Part shown: positions 4,095 to 5,552 of the stretch, piece by piece
Position numbering within the stretch: the first letter of the stretch is position 1
Layout of the letters: the number at the start of each line of letters is the position of its first letter
Position numbers and translations under genes: made by a program
The notes under the pieces: generated by a model
What the model was told of the DNA's origin: nothing
Database searches by the model: none
Seen by the model: only the letters and a program-made list of their open reading frames with translations
Source of the DNA: Verrucomicrobiota bacterium
GTDB lineage: Bacteria > Verrucomicrobiota > Verrucomicrobiia > Limisphaerales > CAZBKV01
Direction: 5' to 3'
Length of the DNA stretch: 5,552 nt
Assembly: GCA_021160185.1 (NCBI GenBank)
Contig: JAGHDA010000003.1
Span: 1 to 5,552, forward strand

Positions 4095-5552
4095 TCAACG
4101 GATTGCAGAACCCGATGGTTTCTTGGTTGGGGGCAGGGTCAGCTCTACTTCCGCGCGGCCCTGGAAGCGAAGGGTCCAGAGCCCTGCGTTTGGGAAGAAA
4201 TGCGCCGCGCCGGGAGCGGGCTTGGGAACGATTTTCGCGGAGGGAGCGGACTCCGGATCCAGGCCGTTTACGAAGAGCCATACTGGGCGGTTCCAGGGGC
4301 TGCGGACCGAGAAAGAGAGGCCTCGATCGGTTTCCTCGGCGCGTTCAATTTCCCCGGCGGCGAAGAGGGTCGACCCCGCGCGCGGGAAGACCGCATAGTC
4401 GAGCACAGGGGTTTCCCGGAAAAACTCCAGGGCAGGCACGAACACGGTGGCCGGATTGATTCCCGGGTCGGCTCGGGTTTGGGTGGGAAGCAAGAAGCTG
4501 TCGGGAAGCAGTCCCTGCCGGTCCTTGTCGGTTTCCGGCCAGGTGTGCTGGATGCCGCCCACGACAATGCCGTCGGCGATCTGACGCCACGGCCCGGCGG
4601 CGTCGTGTCGGGCCAGGCGGTAAAGGGCGTGGGCGTAGACCAGGCCGCACCATTGAACCGGCCGGCCGATCCACACCGGCGCGCGCCAACCGGTGGCCCC
4701 GAGCACGGCGATGGTGTTGTAAAGCCCCACGGGCCCGGGCGTAGGCGGGCTTAGGTAAACAAATGGAACCCCCGTCCACGCCCAGTAGCGGGCTTCCTCC
4801 AGCCAGGCGCGGTCCCCGCTTATTTCGTAGCCGAGGGTGAAAGCGCGGACCAGGTGGGCCGAGGCGAGGATGTCCGGCGTGTGCAGGGGAATCTCCCAGA
4901 CCTGGGCGCCGCGGGGCGTGCGGAAGCGACGCATATAGTCGAGTGTTTTGAGTCCGGCGGCGAGGGCCTGTTCGTCACCGGTGCAGTAAGCGTATTCCAG
5001 CAACTGGTAAGCATGTCGGGCGCACCAGCCGCTGGCGGTGTTTTCGAAGTGTCCCCGGCGGTACTTGCCATCGTAACGAAACGAACCGTCGGGCTGTTGC
5101 TGTGCGAACAGTTGCCGGAAGCGATTCCGTTGGAAATCGAGCCATTGTTTCGCCCGGCCGGTCACGAAGAACGCCGCGTGATTGCGGATGTGTCCGCCGC
5201 CGGGTTGAAGTCTCGGGGTGTCGGGCACCTTGCCGGTGATCTTCCAGATGACCGAGACGCAGTCGGCGAAATACCCGCCGTGGTCCGGCATCCGTCGTCG
5301 GCCCGGAACGACCGCGTGGTACCATCCGCCGTGTTCCGCATCGTGTACCATCCCGTGAAAGGCACGGTCATACAGTTGGTACTGCTCGGCGGTCGAGCGC
5401 GGCTGTGCGGGTAAAGCCGGCAGGCCTCGACGTTTGACCGCCCACAGAATCGACGCCTCCAGGCGGCCGCCTTCGGACCAGCCCGGCCCGACGCGGAGGA
5501 CCGCCGTGATCGTTTTGCCGCGAAGCGACATGCGGTGATGCGGTGTGCCGTC
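4095..5552 (-). CDS. Alpha/alpha-toroid-like (six-hairpin) protein with C-terminal beta region, 5' partial
   Basis: The frame is open to the right edge. The ATG at 5531 is preceded by seven in-frame sense codons (D-G-T-P-H-H-R) and no ribosome site, so it is probably internal and the true start lies outside. Counting from that Met, residues 7-33 look beta-rich. Residues about 45-330 are a series of helices with recurring aromatic, Gly and His turns (for example GGWYHAV at 68-74, PDGSFRY at 147-153, HFENTASGW at 161-169, LHTPDILASAHLVRAF at 216-231), as in six-hairpin glycosidase-like toroids. Residues about 404-467 look like a beta-sandwich. Such folds occur in glycoside hydrolases, polysaccharide lyases and terpene-cyclase-like proteins. 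I cannot assign a family or catalytic residues, so the function is unknown. It is the first visible gene of a run leading into dUTPase and hpt, with 7 bases to the next start. The link to nucleotide enzymes may be only co-transcription. Confidence 0.75.
   Translation of the reverse strand, partial: DGTPHHRMSLRGKTITAVLRVGPGWSEGGRLEASILWAVKRRGLPALPAQPRSTAEQYQLYDRAFHGMVHDAEHGGWYHAVVPGRRRMPDHGGYFADCVSVIWKITGKVPDTPRLQPGGGHIRNHAAFFVTGRAKQWLDFQRNRFRQLFAQQQPDGSFRYDGKYRRGHFENTASGWCARHAYQLLEYAYCTGDEQALAAGLKTLDYMRRFRTPRGAQVWEIPLHTPDILASAHLVRAFTLGYEISGDRAWLEEARYWAWTGVPFVYLSPPTPGPVGLYNTIAVLGATGWRAPVWIGRPVQWCGLVYAHALYRLARHDAAGPWRQIADGIVVGGIQHTWPETDKDRQGLLPDSFLLPTQTRADPGINPATVFVPALEFFRETPVLDYAVFPRAGSTLFAAGEIERAEETDRGLSFSVRSPWNRPVWLFVNGLDPESAPSAKIVPKPAPGAAHFFPNAGLWTLRFQGRAEVELTLPPTKKPSGSAIR

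Noticed and set aside
4014..5414. Plus-strand frames opposite the toroid protein
   Set aside because: Low-complexity GC-driven translations without ribosome sites, opposed to a protein with consistent secondary-structure patterns and operon spacing.

Overview
The window is a GC-rich bacterial segment with five coding regions, two of them cut by the window edges. It has no tRNA, rRNA, CRISPR array or recognisable mobile element. A Tat-type signal, a Sec-type signal and clear Shine-Dalgarno sites point to a bacterium exporting proteins across an inner membrane. The DUF362/PQQ-propeller pairing and the style of the palindromic intergenic DNA remind me of the Verrucomicrobiota/PVC group, but this is a low-confidence impression without a marker gene.

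Left part (1-1684, minus strand): a DUF362-family protein with a twin-arginine leader is followed by the start of a PQQ-type beta-propeller protein. The two reading frames overlap by ATGA, so they look translationally coupled. The propeller gene runs off the left edge.

Middle (1685-3033): a 411-base divergent spacer holds several inverted repeats. The part nearest the plus-strand gene can fold as a row of hairpins just before a near-perfect ribosome binding site. That gene (2096-2722) encodes a small exported protein with an acidic Pro/Asp/Ala repeat, a short Gly/His patch and a long charged coiled coil. I do not recognise its family. It ends in a textbook intrinsic terminator. The convergent spacer after it is dense in GC palindromes and has no visible gene.

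Right part (3034-5552, minus strand): three tightly packed genes read right to left. They are a 5'-truncated protein with an apparent alpha/alpha-toroid (six-hairpin-like) region, an all-alpha dUTPase, and hypoxanthine phosphoribosyltransferase (hpt). The dUTPase and hpt frames overlap. dUTPase removes dUTP and hpt salvages purines, so these two share nucleotide metabolism; the first gene may be only a transcriptional neighbour.

I found no clear new defence, mobile or biosynthetic system. The most interesting leads are the exported repeat/coiled-coil protein with its structured leader, and the coupled DUF362-propeller pair.
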